A stretch of DNA of 64,000 nucleotides from Limnobacter thiooxidans (GTDB taxonomy: Bacteria > Pseudomonadota > Gammaproteobacteria > Burkholderiales > Burkholderiaceae_B). A program made the translations under genes and the position numbers. Shown piece by piece: positions 43,246 through 52,583 of the stretch (position 1 is its first letter; every line of letters starts with the position of its first letter). The stretch is from contig NZ_AP028947.1 of NCBI RefSeq assembly GCF_036323495.1, forward strand, positions 1,426,001-1,490,000. The letters run 5' to 3'. The notes under the pieces are model-generated. The model saw only the letters and a list, made by a program, of their open reading frames with translations. It made no database searches and was not told the DNA's origin.

Positions 43246-44658
43246 TTGACCTCGTCCTCCAAACTTCTCGATCCACCCGAAACCATTCAGGGCCAAGGCT
43301 TTGACGCCCAGCCCAAGAAAGGTTTGGCCGCTTTGGCCGTGGACGACGAGCCGGGCATGCGCCATTTTCTTGAAAAGGCGCTTGAAACCCGGTTTTCCCG
43401 AGTAGATACCGCGGGATCAGTGGAAATGGCCCAGGCACTTTTTGAGGGGCATGATTACAGCACCATTGTGCTCGATGTCAGCTTGCCGGGCAAAAGTGGG
43501 CTGGCCTGGTTGAACGAGCTTCGCCAGGTGGGGTATGAGGGTGATGTCATCCTGATTACCGGTTATGCCGACATGGACACCGCCATTGGTGCCCTGCGGG
43601 CAGGTGCACAGGATTTTCTGCAAAAACCCTTTCGAATCGACCAGCTTTGGTATGCCCTTGACCGGGCCGCGGATCAAAACCGCCTGAAACGCGAAAACTT
43701 CGTGCTGAAAAGGGCTGTTTCCACTTTTCAGCAAAACGAACAGGTCATGGTGGGTGAAAGTCCGATCGTCCGTCACCTTCGAAAACTGATCGCCAAGGTG
43801 GCGCCGACCGATTCAACCGTCTTGCTGACCGGTGAGTCTGGTTCCGGAAAGGAAGTGTTGGCCCGTACCCTTCATGGCATGAGTCTTCGAAGTGAGCGGC
43901 CCTTTGTGCCCATCAACTGCGGTGCCATTTCCCCGGAACTGATCGAAAGCGAATTGTTTGGCCATGCCAAAGGCGCATTCACAGGTGCCAATGAATCGCA
44001 CCAAGGTCTTTTTTATTACGCCCAGGGCGGTACCCTGTTTCTCGATGAAATTGGTGAGTTGCCCCTGAGCATGCAAACCAAACTGCTTCGAGTACTCGAA
44101 GACCGGCGCATTCGCCCGGTGGGCAGTACGCGTGAAGTGGATGTGGACGTGCGCATTGTTGCCGCCACCAACGTGAACCTGGATACAGAGGTCAAGCGCG
44201 GCCGTTTTCGGCAAGACCTTTACTACCGCTTGCAAGTGATGCCGATTGAAATGCCGCCGCTGCGTTCCCGGCAGGAAGACGTTGAGCTGTTGGCCAACTA
44301 TTTCATCAAGATTTTCGCCCGGAAGTTGCGCATCGAGCCTTTGAAAATCAGTGCCGACATGCTGGCCCGGCTTCAGGCTTATGAGTGGCCAGGCAATGTA
44401 CGCGAATTGCGAAATTTCATTGAACGTTCCCTGATTCTGGGTTATTTCCCCAAGGAAGACCTGCCTTTGAACCTGAATCTTGACGAGCGCGCCGAGTCCA
44501 CAGAAGAGCCGCAGGACGAGTCACTGGAGCTTGTAGAGCGGGCGCACATACTGCGTGTGCTCAATGCATGCAGTGGCAACAAGTCAGAGGCCGCCCGGCG
44601 TTTGGGTGTGTCCCGAAAAACTCTTGAACGAAAGTGCATGGCGTGGAGCCAGGAATAG
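43246..44658 (+). CDS. sigma-54-dependent response regulator
   Basis: 470 residues. Receiver domain with phospho-acceptor D77 ([13 protein letters not shown]). AAA+ domain with Walker A GESGSGKE, the sigma-54 contact loop GAFTGA and Walker [14 protein letters not shown]-terminal Fis-type helix-turn-helix ([17 protein letters not shown]). The TTG at 43246 is the only start before the receiver, because a stop lies 27 bp upstream in frame. The partner kinase overlaps its 3' end. Target genes and signal are unknown. Confidence 0.9.
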   Translation: MTSSSKLLDPPETIQGQGFDAQPKKGLAALAVDDEPGMRHFLEKALETRFSRVDTAGSVEMAQALFEGHDYSTIVLDVSLPGKSGLAWLNELRQVGYEGDVILITGYADMDTAIGALRAGAQDFLQKPFRIDQLWYALDRAADQNRLKRENFVLKRAVSTFQQNEQVMVGESPIVRHLRKLIAKVAPTDSTVLLTGESGSGKEVLARTLHGMSLRSERPFVPINCGAISPELIESELFGHAKGAFTGANESHQGLFYYAQGGTLFLDEIGELPLSMQTKLLRVLEDRRIRPVGSTREVDVDVRIVAATNVNLDTEVKRGRFRQDLYYRLQVMPIEMPPLRSRQEDVELLANYFIKIFARKLRIEPLKISADMLARLQAYEWPGNVRELRNFIERSLILGYFPKEDLPLNLNLDERAESTEEPQDESLELVERAHILRVLNACSGNKSEAARRLGVSRKTLERKCMAWSQE

Positions 44659-46805
44659 GTCAGCGGCCGTTTCCGCCACGGGGGCACTTCTGGCCCAGCC
44701 ACTGGACTGTCAAAACCAAACTGGTGGTGACAGCCTGCATCCCTTTGATTGTACTCATCCCGATTGTGGCCCTGCTGGTGTGGTCCGCCGGGCAGGCCGC
44801 GTATACGAAAATCCTGATTTCCAAAGTACGCAGCGATCTGGTGCTGGCACAGCAAAAATTCAATGATGTTCAGGAAAGCAAATCCCTGGCATTGAAAGCC
44901 TGGTCTGAAAGTGCTTACCTGCGAAACGTACTGCAGCGGCATGGCGGCAACCTGGGCAATGCCGAGCTGGCCGTGCAGGCCGAGAAAATGGGATTTGCTT
45001 ACCTGCGGCTGATCAACCCAGGCGGCATGGTGTTGAGTTCGTTCCCAGCCCGATTGCCGTACATGCTTGAACCGGAAGCACAGCGGTCGGTGGAGCTTCG
45101 CGAATCTGGAAGCTACACGGTACTGTTGTCGAACGCCGAGCTGAGCGATATTTCACCCGCACTGGCCACACGCGCAGTACAGGCAATTGTCCCCACCTCC
45201 AACGCAAGTCCTTCAAGCAAAATAACTGAGGATCGCGCGCTGGTGGTTCAGGTATTGCAGCCCTTGTTTCATGAAGGTGCCTTGCTCGGTTATCTGGAGG
45301 GCGGTTTGCTGCTCAATGGTAATTTGGGCTTGGTTGATGAAATCAACAACCTGATTTACTCGCCCAATACTTTGCTTGAAGGGTCAATTGGTACCACTAC
45401 CGTGTTTCTCGAAGACGTGCGCGTGGCCACCACGGTAAGGCGTGAGGGTGAACTGCGCGCGTTGGGCACCCGGGTTTCCGATGTGGTGCGGCAAAGTGTG
45501 TTGGGGCGCGGTGAAGTGTGGCTCGAGCGGGCATTCGTAGTGAATGACTGGTATGTGGCCGCCTATGCGCCCTTGTTGAGTCCGGATGGAGACCGCATCG
45601 GCATGTTTTACGTGGGTTTTCTGGAAGCGCCTTACGCCAGCATCAAAACTCGCTTGCTGGTGCTTTTCCTGCTTGCGGTGGCTGCGGCCATAGTGTTGGG
45701 GGCGTTCATGGTGGTGCGCTTGACCTCGGGCATTTTTTACCCACTTCGGCGAATGAATTACATCATGAGCTTGCAGGAACAGGGTAACACCTGCGCGCGC
45801 GTGGGCGACTTGCGGCGTGCCGATGAATTTGCCGACCTTGCCAGCCACTTTGATGCCTTGCTGGCGCAACTGGATGCTCGCCGCGCAGAGCTGGTTGGCT
45901 TGAATGAAGCGCTAGATGTGCGGGTGCGAGAACGCACAGCCGACCTGCAGGCTGCCAACCAGCAGTTGCACCAGGCTGTTGCGCAATTGCTGGCTTCAGA
46001 AAAACTGGCTGCCCTGGGGCAGTTAACCGCAGGCATTGCGCATGAGTTCAATAACCCGCTGGCCATCATGATGGGCCACCTGGATTTGCTTCGCATGACG
46101 CTGCTTGACCCAGAAAGCGCAAAAACCCTGCGCTTGCTGGACGAGCAGGTTCACCGAATGCGCAACATTGTTCAAAAGCTGTTGCAGTTTTGCCGGCCCG
46201 ATGAATACGCCTCCTATACCGAGGCAGTCAATGTCAATGAAGTGATTCAGGACAGCATCCTGTTTGTGCGCAGCGAAATTGAAATGGCGCGTGCGCGGCT
46301 CAAGCTCGACTTCAATGCCACTGAAACCGTCCAGATCAGCAGGACTGAACTGCAGCAGGTCATGGTCAATTTATTGATCAATGCGGCACATGCACTGGAA
46401 GGGCCGTTTGATGGGGAAGACAAATCGCCTGATGAACCTGCCACCATTTTCATCGAAACTTTCAATGCCACATCTGAAGATGGCCACGCCGAAGTTCGGA
46501 TACGCGTACAAAACAATGGCGAGCCCATCCCCGCCGAACGATTGCAGCTGATTTTCAAGATGTTCTACACCAGCAAGCAGGCAGGGCGGGGTACCGGTTT
46601 GGGTTTGCCTGTGTCGCGCATGCTGGTGCAGCGCTACGGTGGTGATCTGATCGCGCAAAGCCCGGTTGTGCCCGTAAGCAAGCCGCAATGGGGCGCATGT
46701 TTTGAAATTGTTTTGCGTTGCAAGGCCAAACCTTCAGCCGATATCTTGAAGGAAACAGGTCAACAGATCCTGTTGATTGAAAAGCAACTGTCACAAGGAA
46801 ACTGA
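44634..46805 (+). CDS. membrane histidine kinase with large periplasmic Cache-type sensor
   Basis: About 720 residues. TM1 VVTACIPLIVLIPIVALLVW (about 31-50), then a sensor region of about 300 residues, TM2 LLVLFLLAVAAAIVLGAFMV, a HAMP-like part, a coiled coil and the kinase core. The H box is TAGIAHEFNNPLA, the N box LLINAAHAL, and the G box GRGTGLGLPVSRMLV. The GTG at 44634 overlaps the regulator by 25 bp; another GTG three codons later is equally possible. The regulator-before-kinase order and overlap make them a pair. It senses something periplasmic. Confidence 0.85.
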   Translation: MHGVEPGIGQRPFPPRGHFWPSHWTVKTKLVVTACIPLIVLIPIVALLVWSAGQAAYTKILISKVRSDLVLAQQKFNDVQESKSLALKAWSESAYLRNVLQRHGGNLGNAELAVQAEKMGFAYLRLINPGGMVLSSFPARLPYMLEPEAQRSVELRESGSYTVLLSNAELSDISPALATRAVQAIVPTSNASPSSKITEDRALVVQVLQPLFHEGALLGYLEGGLLLNGNLGLVDEINNLIYSPNTLLEGSIGTTTVFLEDVRVATTVRREGELRALGTRVSDVVRQSVLGRGEVWLERAFVVNDWYVAAYAPLLSPDGDRIGMFYVGFLEAPYASIKTRLLVLFLLAVAAAIVLGAFMVVRLTSGIFYPLRRMNYIMSLQEQGNTCARVGDLRRADEFADLASHFDALLAQLDARRAELVGLNEALDVRVRERTADLQAANQQLHQAVAQLLASEKLAALGQLTAGIAHEFNNPLAIMMGHLDLLRMTLLDPESAKTLRLLDEQVHRMRNIVQKLLQFCRPDEYASYTEAVNVNEVIQDSILFVRSEIEMARARLKLDFNATETVQISRTELQQVMVNLLINAAHALEGPFDGEDKSPDEPATIFIETFNATSEDGHAEVRIRVQNNGEPIPAERLQLIFKMFYTSKQAGRGTGLGLPVSRMLVQRYGGDLIAQSPVVPVSKPQWGACFEIVLRCKAKPSADILKETGQQILLIEKQLSQGN

Positions 46806-46806
46806 A

Positions 46807-47307
46807 GTGCCCAAGGTGTTTGGATTTGCCGGTTTTTCCGGCGTAGGCAAGACCACATTGATCGAGCAGTTGTTGCCGATCCTGATTGGCAAAGGTGTGC
46901 GCGTGTCAGTCATCAAGCACGCCCACCACGACTTTGACATTGACCGGCCCGGCAAGGATTCCTATCGACACCGTGAGGCCGGCGCCTATGAAGTATTGAT
47001 TACGGCCAACAAGCGTTGGGTATTGATGCATGAGCTGCGGGATGAAGCAGAGCCTACCCTGGAAGAACAATTAACTCGCCTTTCACCTTGCGATCTGGTG
47101 ATTGTTGAAGGTTTCAAAAGGGCCGATATCCCAAAAATCGAAATCTGGCGTGAGGCAAACGGCAAGCCAATGTTGTATCCTCAAGACCCCAATATCGTGG
47201 CGGTGGCCTGTGATGCGGAAATCGAGTGCCGCGGTTTGCCCGTTCTGCCGCTGAATGATCCACCCACGATTGCGCAATTTATTTTGGAACACTTTTTGAA
47301 TGATTGA
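46807..47307 (+). CDS. mobB: molybdopterin-guanine dinucleotide biosynthesis protein B
   Basis: A GTP-binding adaptor for MobA in making the guanine dinucleotide cofactor. 166 residues. P-loop GFAGFSGVGKTTLIEQLLP at the N-terminus, and SVIKHAHHDFDIDRPGKDSYRHREAGA is the family hallmark. The GTG at 46807 is chosen: AAGGAAACTGAA lies just upstream and homologues start MxKVFGxxGxSG. First of four coupled Mo-cofactor genes. Confidence 0.92.
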   Translation: MPKVFGFAGFSGVGKTTLIEQLLPILIGKGVRVSVIKHAHHDFDIDRPGKDSYRHREAGAYEVLITANKRWVLMHELRDEAEPTLEEQLTRLSPCDLVIVEGFKRADIPKIEIWREANGKPMLYPQDPNIVAVACDAEIECRGLPVLPLNDPPTIAQFILEHFLND

Positions 47308-48520
47308 ACTGAATGACCTGCTTGCCCAGATTTGGCCTTTGGCTGTTCAGCAAACTGTGGGCATTGAGCAAGTTGAATTGAAACAGGCTCTTGGGCGTGT
47401 TCTGGCTCAAGATGTGATCTCTACGCTGGATGTGCCGCAGCATGACAACAGCGGCATGGATGGCTATGCAGTGCGCAGTGCAGATTTTGTTGCCCAAAGG
47501 CAATTTGAGGTGTCGCAACGTATTCCGGCTGGTGCCTCGCCTGACGCTTTGTTGCCGGGTACGGTGGCCAGGATTTTTACGGGTGCCCCCATTCCGCCAG
47601 GTTCGGATTCCGTGGTCATGCAAGAGGACGTTCAAGTACTGGGTGATGGTCAGGTTGTTTTCAATGCCTTGCCCAAAGCAGGGCAGTGGATTCGGTGCGC
47701 GGGCGAAGACATTGCCACAGGCCAGGTTGTGTTGTCCAAAGGCACGCGTCTGGATGCCATTCACGTGGGTTTGCTGGCCTCAATTGGAGTGGCAGAAGTG
47801 GCTGTGGCCCGGCGACTGAAAGTGGGCGTGATGGCCACAGGCAGCGAACTGCAACGCCCGGGAAGCCCTTTGAAAGCCGGTCAAATCTACAATTCCAACG
47901 AGTATGTGTGGTGTGGTTTGCTGAGTGCCTTGAACGTGGACGTGGTGTCGGTGGGTATTGTGCCCGACAACTTCAAGGCCACCTGCGCAGCGCTTGAATC
48001 ACTGGCCGATTGTGACGCCGTGATCAGTTCCGGCGGGGTGTCCGTGGGCGAAGAAGACCATGTGAAGCCTGCCATTGAAAAAGTGGGTGAATTGCGTTCA
48101 TGGAAAGTGGCCATGAAGCCGGGAAAACCGATCGCTTTTGGTCACATCAACCGCCTGCAAGGTGGCTACAGCTGGTTTTTTGGCTTGCCGGGTAACCCGG
48201 TTTCCAGTGCGGTTGCATTCAAGCTGATCGTGAAGCCTTTTTTGGATCTATTGCAGGGGCAGGCCGTGACCCAGGTGGATTGGCGTTTGCGCATGCAGCA
48301 GGTGCAGGCGGATTTCGCCTGGTTGAAGCCCGATGAGCGCCGGGAGGAGTTTTTGCGTGTCCATGTACAATCCGGAAAAGCGCGGCTGTTTGCCAACCAG
48401 AGTTCGGGCGTGCTCACCTCACTGGCCCAGTCCAATGGCTTGGTTCGTCTGGCCAAGGGGCAGGTGGTAAGTCCCGGTGAGTGGGTTGATTGTGTGATGT
48501 ATCGGGATTTGATGTCATGA
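47300..48520 (+). CDS. moeA: molybdopterin molybdenumtransferase
   Basis: Inserts molybdate into adenylated molybdopterin. 406 residues. DVPQHDNSGMDGYAVR near the N-terminus, then TGAPIPPGSDSVVMQED, SSGGVSVGEEDHVK and KPGKPIAFG with GLPGNPVSS in the molybdopterin-binding domain. It overlaps mobB by 8 bp and moaD by 4 bp. Confidence 0.95.
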   Translation: MIELNDLLAQIWPLAVQQTVGIEQVELKQALGRVLAQDVISTLDVPQHDNSGMDGYAVRSADFVAQRQFEVSQRIPAGASPDALLPGTVARIFTGAPIPPGSDSVVMQEDVQVLGDGQVVFNALPKAGQWIRCAGEDIATGQVVLSKGTRLDAIHVGLLASIGVAEVAVARRLKVGVMATGSELQRPGSPLKAGQIYNSNEYVWCGLLSALNVDVVSVGIVPDNFKATCAALESLADCDAVISSGGVSVGEEDHVKPAIEKVGELRSWKVAMKPGKPIAFGHINRLQGGYSWFFGLPGNPVSSAVAFKLIVKPFLDLLQGQAVTQVDWRLRMQQVQADFAWLKPDERREEFLRVHVQSGKARLFANQSSGVLTSLAQSNGLVRLAKGQVVSPGEWVDCVMYRDLMS

Positions 48521-48771
48521 AAGTGAAAGTACGGTTTTTTGCCAGTTTGAAAGAACAACTGGGGCAAGACAGCATGGATGTTGAGGCTGATTTTTCGCCC
48601 GCCACCGTGGCAGGCCTGCGTGCCCACCTGTGTAGCGACCCAGCTTTTGCCAAAGTGTTTGAGCAGGCTGGGCGCTTGCGTGCAGCGGTCAATCAGGACA
48701 TGGCTGATGACAACACCCCCGTGCCTGAAGTGGCCGAAGTGGCCTTTTTTCCACCTGTAACGGGGGGTTGA
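48517..48771 (+). CDS. moaD: molybdopterin synthase sulfur carrier subunit
   Basis: 84 residues of ubiquitin-like fold, beginning MKVKVRFFASLKEQLG and ending in the functional Gly-Gly (FFPPVTGG), which is thiocarboxylated to deliver sulfur. The ATG overlaps the moeA stop as ATGA. moaE begins on the next base after its stop. Confidence 0.94.
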   Translation: MKVKVRFFASLKEQLGQDSMDVEADFSPATVAGLRAHLCSDPAFAKVFEQAGRLRAAVNQDMADDNTPVPEVAEVAFFPPVTGG

Positions 48772-49239
48772 ATGCTGCGATCCAAAGTGTTGGTTCAAGA
48801 GGCTGATTTCGATGTGTCAACGGAGGTTCGCTGGCTTCGGGAAGGGTTGCCCGAAATTGGTGCGGTGGCCACCTTCATTGGTACGGTTCGTGACATGAAT
48901 GAAAACAGCATGGTTCAGGCCATGACACTTGAGCATTACCCGGGCATGACCGAAAAAGCGCTGGAAAATATCCTGAAAGTTGCCGATTCGCGTTTTGAAA
49001 TCAGCTCGGCGATGATTATTCACCGGGTGGGCCCCTTGTATCCGGAAGACCAGATCGTGTTTGCAGCCGCGACCAGTGCGCATCGCCAGCAGGCTTTTCT
49101 GGCCTGTGAATTCATCATGGACTACCTCAAAACTGAAGCGCCTTTCTGGAAAAAGGAAGACACGCCGCAGGGCGCGCGCTGGGTGTCCGCACGCGATAGC
49201 GACGACACCGCCATGAAGCGCTGGGAGCAAGACCAGTGA
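48772..49239 (+). CDS. moaE: molybdopterin synthase catalytic subunit
   Basis: 155 residues. VATFIGTVRDMN, LEHYPGMTEKAL, IIHRVGPLYPEDQIVFAA and the catalytic Lys region LKTEAPFWKKEDTPQGARWV are all conserved. It forms the synthase with MoaD, encoded just upstream. Its last bases overlap the crcB start. Confidence 0.95.
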   Translation: MLRSKVLVQEADFDVSTEVRWLREGLPEIGAVATFIGTVRDMNENSMVQAMTLEHYPGMTEKALENILKVADSRFEISSAMIIHRVGPLYPEDQIVFAAATSAHRQQAFLACEFIMDYLKTEAPFWKKEDTPQGARWVSARDSDDTAMKRWEQDQ

Positions 49240-49619
49240 ATGCCCTGAATGCTTTGGCCGTTTTTGTAGGGGCAGGCTTGGGAGGAGTAGGCCGTTACGC
49301 CCTTGGGTGGATATTGGGTCAGCCCGCCTGGTTGCCATTCGCAGTGGGTACCTTGGCGGTCAACCTGATTGGTGGCTTTTTGGCGGGCGCCTTGTTTGCC
49401 ACTTTGGGCCCGGCCTGGTTGAAAGCCAACCCGATGGGGTTGTTTCTCATGACCGGTGTATTGGGTGGCCTGACCACGTTTTCAGCCTTCACGGCGGAAG
49501 GCGCCAATTTGCTGCTCGACAAACCCGCACTCGCGCTTGGTCACGCCGCAGTGCACGTGCTGGGCTGTCTGCTTGCATTTTTCATCGCCAGCAAATTGTT
49601 CTCAGTACTTGGGCATTAA
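49236..49619 (+). CDS. crcB: fluoride channel CrcB/Fluc
   Basis: 127 residues with four membrane helices. GAGLGGVGRYALGW, GTLAVNLIGGFLAGAL and TGVLGGLTTFSAFTAEG hold the Asn and Phe-box residues of the fluoride pathway. It acts as a dual-topology dimer in the inner membrane. Start GTG 49236 overlaps moaE by 4 bp. No fluoride riboswitch is visible, as the gene has no leader of its own. Confidence 0.93.
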   Translation: MNALNALAVFVGAGLGGVGRYALGWILGQPAWLPFAVGTLAVNLIGGFLAGALFATLGPAWLKANPMGLFLMTGVLGGLTTFSAFTAEGANLLLDKPALALGHAAVHVLGCLLAFFIASKLFSVLGH

Positions 49620-49631
49620 ACCCGGCACTGT

Positions 49632-50099
49632 TCAGTGCTGCTCCCAAGGCAGGCCACTGAAACGCCATCCGTTCAGGCTGGAGCGCTGGTGTTCATCGTT
49701 CTTATCCCCTTCAAAACCTTCCAGCACATTGATTGCAAACTCGAAACCGTGTTTGGCTGCCAGGGTGGCTGCGTGGTGTGAGCGTGCACCGCTGCGGCAA
49801 AGAAACAGGACTGGTTGGTGGGTTTGTACCCGGTCCGCCACCTGCGTGATGAAGTCGGGGTTGCGTACGCCATCCGGGTAATTGTTCCATTCCACATGAA
49901 ATGAACGGTCTTCTGAAAAACTGACTTGCCCAACCCAATCCAGTTCCGCATCGGTGCGCACATCGATCAGCACCGCGTTTTCATCGGCTTTGAGAAGTTC
50001 CCAGGCTTCTCGCGGGGTGAGCGCGCCCAAGTAGGTCAGCTCTTTCTCTGTAGCCCGATTCTTCGCCAAATCGAGTAATTGCTGGGCAGTTTTAGACAT
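49632..50099 (-). CDS. rhodanese-like domain protein
   Basis: 155 residues from ATG 50099. A single rhodanese domain with ENAVLIDVRTDAELDWVG and active-site loop LFLCRSGARSHHAA, where the Cys is the sulfur acceptor. It ends with GWRFSGLPWEQH, a tail common to this betaproteobacterial subtype. A longer frame lies in the glnA regulatory region and is rejected. Sulfur transfer or cyanide detoxification; the true acceptor is unknown. Confidence 0.88.
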   Translation of the reverse strand: MSKTAQQLLDLAKNRATEKELTYLGALTPREAWELLKADENAVLIDVRTDAELDWVGQVSFSEDRSFHVEWNNYPDGVRNPDFITQVADRVQTHQPVLFLCRSGARSHHAATLAAKHGFEFAINVLEGFEGDKNDEHQRSSLNGWRFSGLPWEQH

Positions 50100-50178
50100 G
50101 TTCTGCTCTCTTGAGGTGTGTGTTTTGAATGAGTGTATTGTAATACAAGCATGCGCTAGACTAAACCAAAAGCAAAAA

Positions 50179-50195
50179 TGCACCATATTAGTGCG
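50179..50195. promoter_or_regulatory. NtrC-type binding site upstream of glnA
   Basis: TGCACCATATTAGTGCG, a near-palindrome close to the enteric NtrC consensus TGCACCA-N3-TGGTGCA. It is centred about 90 bp before the sigma-54 promoter, a normal enhancer distance. NtrC itself is encoded 3.5 kb downstream. The rest of the 336-bp interval 50100-50435 holds the two promoters listed here and no gene. Confidence 0.75.
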
Positions 50196-50277
50196 CGATG
50201 CTCCAAGATGGGGCAAATAACCCGGACGGGTGAGAGTCACCTGACTCAAGATGCGCGCTTTGCCGTTGATGTTTTGT

Positions 50278-50293
50278 TGGTATGGTCTTTGCT
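50278..50293 (+). promoter_or_regulatory. sigma-54 promoter of glnA
   Basis: TGGTATGGTCTTTGCT matches the TGGCACG-N4-TTGCW pattern, with GG (-24) and GC (-12) correctly spaced. It lies about 140 bp before the glnA ATG. Confidence 0.75.
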
Positions 50294-50346
50294 TTAACCC
50301 TCCACGTCGTTGAGTGAATTCGCGCTAAGAGTCATATATAGCAATG

Positions 50347-50374
50347 TTGAACGTGTTATTGTTTCGCTTAATTT
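50347..50374 (+). promoter_or_regulatory. possible sigma-70 promoter of glnA
   Basis: TTGAAC, 16-bp spacer, TAATTT, about 60 bp before the glnA ATG. It could give basal expression under nitrogen excess. Confidence 0.4.
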
Positions 50375-50435
50375 GATGCGTTTCACTCGGAACTTTTTTA
50401 GATCACTATCCACCTCACATACCAGGAGATTTTCA

Positions 50436-51848
50436 ATGGCGACCGCCCAAGATGTAATGAAGATGGTTGCGGAAAACGAAGTCAAGTTCATTGACTTCCG
50501 ATTCACCGACACAAAAGGCAAAGAACAACACGTTTCCGTGCCTGTTAAAATGTTTGACGATGACAAGTTCGAGTCTGGTCACGCATTTGACGGCTCTTCC
50601 ATCGCGGGTTGGAAAGGCATTGAAGCCTCCGACATGTTGTTGATGCCCGATCCAGATACAGCTCGCATGGACCCATTCCGTGAAGAGCCTACCCTGATCC
50701 TGACTTGCGACGTAATCGAGCCAACTGACGGCAAGGGCTACGACCGTGACCCACGTTCCATCGCACGCCGCGCTGAAGCGTACCTGAAGTCATCTGGCCT
50801 GGGCGACACAGCCTACTTCGGTCCAGAACCCGAATTCTTCATTTTCGACAGCGTGACATGGACAGACGAAATGTCCGGTTGCCACTTCAAGATCAAGTCC
50901 GAAGAAGCTGCATGGTCAACTGGTATTGACTACGAGCACGGTAACCTGGGTCATCGCCCAACAGTAAAAGGCGGTTACTTCCCGGTTTCCCCTACCGACT
51001 CTTTCCAGGACATCCGTTCCGAAATGTGTCTGTTGCTGGAACAGCAAGGCGTGCCCGTTGAAGTGCACCACCACGAAGTGGCCGGCGCTGGCCAGAACGA
51101 AATCGGTACCATGTTCTCCACGCTGACCAAGCGCGCTGACTGGACCCAGATTCTGAAGTACACCGTGTGGAACGTTGCTGCAAGCTATGGCAAAACAGCG
51201 ACATTCATGCCCAAGCCAATGTGGGGTGACAACGGTTCAGGTATGCACGTTCACCAGTCAGTCTGGAAAGACGGCGTTAACCTGTTCGCAGGCAATGGTT
51301 ATGCAGGTTTGTCTGATTTCGCCCTGTACTACATCGGCGGTATCATCAAGCACGCACGTGCACTGAACGCGATTACCAACCCATCCACCAACTCCTACAA
51401 GCGTTTGGTGCCTGGTTACGAAGCACCGGTAAAATTGGCTTACTCTGCCAAGAACCGTTCCGCTTCAATTCGCATTCCACACGTGGCCAATCCAAAAGGC
51501 CGTCGTATCGAAGCGCGCTTCCCGGACCCTATGGCCAACCCCTACCTGGCATTCTCTGCCTTGTTGATGGCTGGTCTGGACGGTGTTCAGAACAAGATTC
51601 ACCCAGGTGAAGCTGCGACGAAGAACCTGTACGACTTGCCTCCAGAGGAAGACGCATTGGTACCAACCGTGTGCCACAGCCTGGAACAGGCTCTGGAAGC
51701 ACTGGAAGCAGATCACGAGTTCCTGACCCGTGGTGGTGTATTCAGCAAGGAAATGATCGAAGCGTACATCGCTTTGAAGATGGAAGAAGTTCAGCGCATG
51801 CGCATGACACCACACCCCATCGAATACGACATGTACTACGGCCTGTAA
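50436..51848 (+). CDS. glnA: glutamine synthetase type I
   Basis: 470 residues. [17 protein letters not shown], the metal-binding [12 protein letters not shown] and [17 protein letters not shown], and the adenylylation tyrosine in NLYDLPPEE, so it is of the GSI-beta type controlled by GlnE. AGGAGA lies 8 nt before ATG 50436. An in-frame ATG at 50310 lies in the leader and is rejected. NtrC site, sigma-54 promoter and a basal promoter precede it. A terminator follows. Confidence 0.97.
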   Translation: MATAQDVMKMVAENEVKFIDFRFTDTKGKEQHVSVPVKMFDDDKFESGHAFDGSSIAGWKGIEASDMLLMPDPDTARMDPFREEPTLILTCDVIEPTDGKGYDRDPRSIARRAEAYLKSSGLGDTAYFGPEPEFFIFDSVTWTDEMSGCHFKIKSEEAAWSTGIDYEHGNLGHRPTVKGGYFPVSPTDSFQDIRSEMCLLLEQQGVPVEVHHHEVAGAGQNEIGTMFSTLTKRADWTQILKYTVWNVAASYGKTATFMPKPMWGDNGSGMHVHQSVWKDGVNLFAGNGYAGLSDFALYYIGGIIKHARALNAITNPSTNSYKRLVPGYEAPVKLAYSAKNRSASIRIPHVANPKGRRIEARFPDPMANPYLAFSALLMAGLDGVQNKIHPGEAATKNLYDLPPEEDALVPTVCHSLEQALEALEADHEFLTRGGVFSKEMIEAYIALKMEEVQRMRMTPHPIEYDMYYGL

Positions 51849-51874
51849 TTGCCTGAGTGCTTTCGTGCGATCTG

Positions 51875-51905
51875 AAAATGGCCCTGAAAAGGGCCATTTT
51901 TATTT
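51875..51905 (+). terminator. Rho-independent terminator of glnA
   Basis: AAAATGGCCC, loop TGAAAA, GGGCCATTTT and further T-rich bases. Confidence 0.9.
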
Positions 51906-52025
51906 GTGCTTTGTAGACCGAAAGTGTCACCCACCTGGTATCAACACTCGCCTTCAATGGGGAGGGTGTTCACCGGGTGATCGAGTATGATTGACACTGT
52001 TTAAAGAATCTCCTGAGATGCAAGC

Positions 52026-52547
52026 ATGGCGAATCATTCGGTCTTTCGGCGCTCCAGCCTTGTGCTGGCGTTCGGTTTGTTACAGTGGTCGGCAGTTCAG
52101 GCCAAAGGCACTGAAATGTACGTGTGTACCGGTGCTGACGGGGTTCGAACCTATCAGAATTCCGATGGTGGAAGCGGGTGTGTTTCGCTGAACCTGAACC
52201 CAATCACGGTTGTGCCGGCGCCCAAATCAGTAGCGCCAAGGGCTGGCGGCGATTCAACGGGCACTCGTCCAGCAAGGCGTGCACCGGCAGAATATGATGG
52301 ACGTACTGCTGCAGATTTCAATGCAAAAGACGATCGAATGAAAATTTTGCAGGAAGAACTGCGCATCGAAGAAAGTAAATTGAAGTCCTTGCAGGACGAA
52401 TACAAGAACGGTCAACCGGATCGACAAGGCAATGAGCGCAACTACCAGAAATACCTGGATCGTGTAGCCCGCCTTGAGCAGGAGATCATGGTGACCAATG
52501 ACAACATTGAAATACTGAAAACTGAACTGATCCGACTGTCTCGATGA
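52026..52547 (+). CDS. exported DUF4124-domain protein
   Basis: 173 residues. Signal peptide with core SSLVLAFGLLQWSAVQA cleaved before KG, a DUF4124 segment (MYVCTGADGVRTYQNSDGGSGC with two cysteines), a Pro/Ala/Arg-rich linker, and a long C-terminal coiled coil (about 100-173, MKILQEELRIEESKLKSLQDEY). The gene is regularly found between glnA and glnL in betaproteobacteria, but its part in nitrogen control is not known to me. Confidence 0.83.
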   Translation: MANHSVFRRSSLVLAFGLLQWSAVQAKGTEMYVCTGADGVRTYQNSDGGSGCVSLNLNPITVVPAPKSVAPRAGGDSTGTRPARRAPAEYDGRTAADFNAKDDRMKILQEELRIEESKLKSLQDEYKNGQPDRQGNERNYQKYLDRVARLEQEIMVTNDNIEILKTELIRLSR

Positions 52548-52583
52548 ACGGTGTGATTCGGGCAGGGTCAGCACGAGGGTGAA

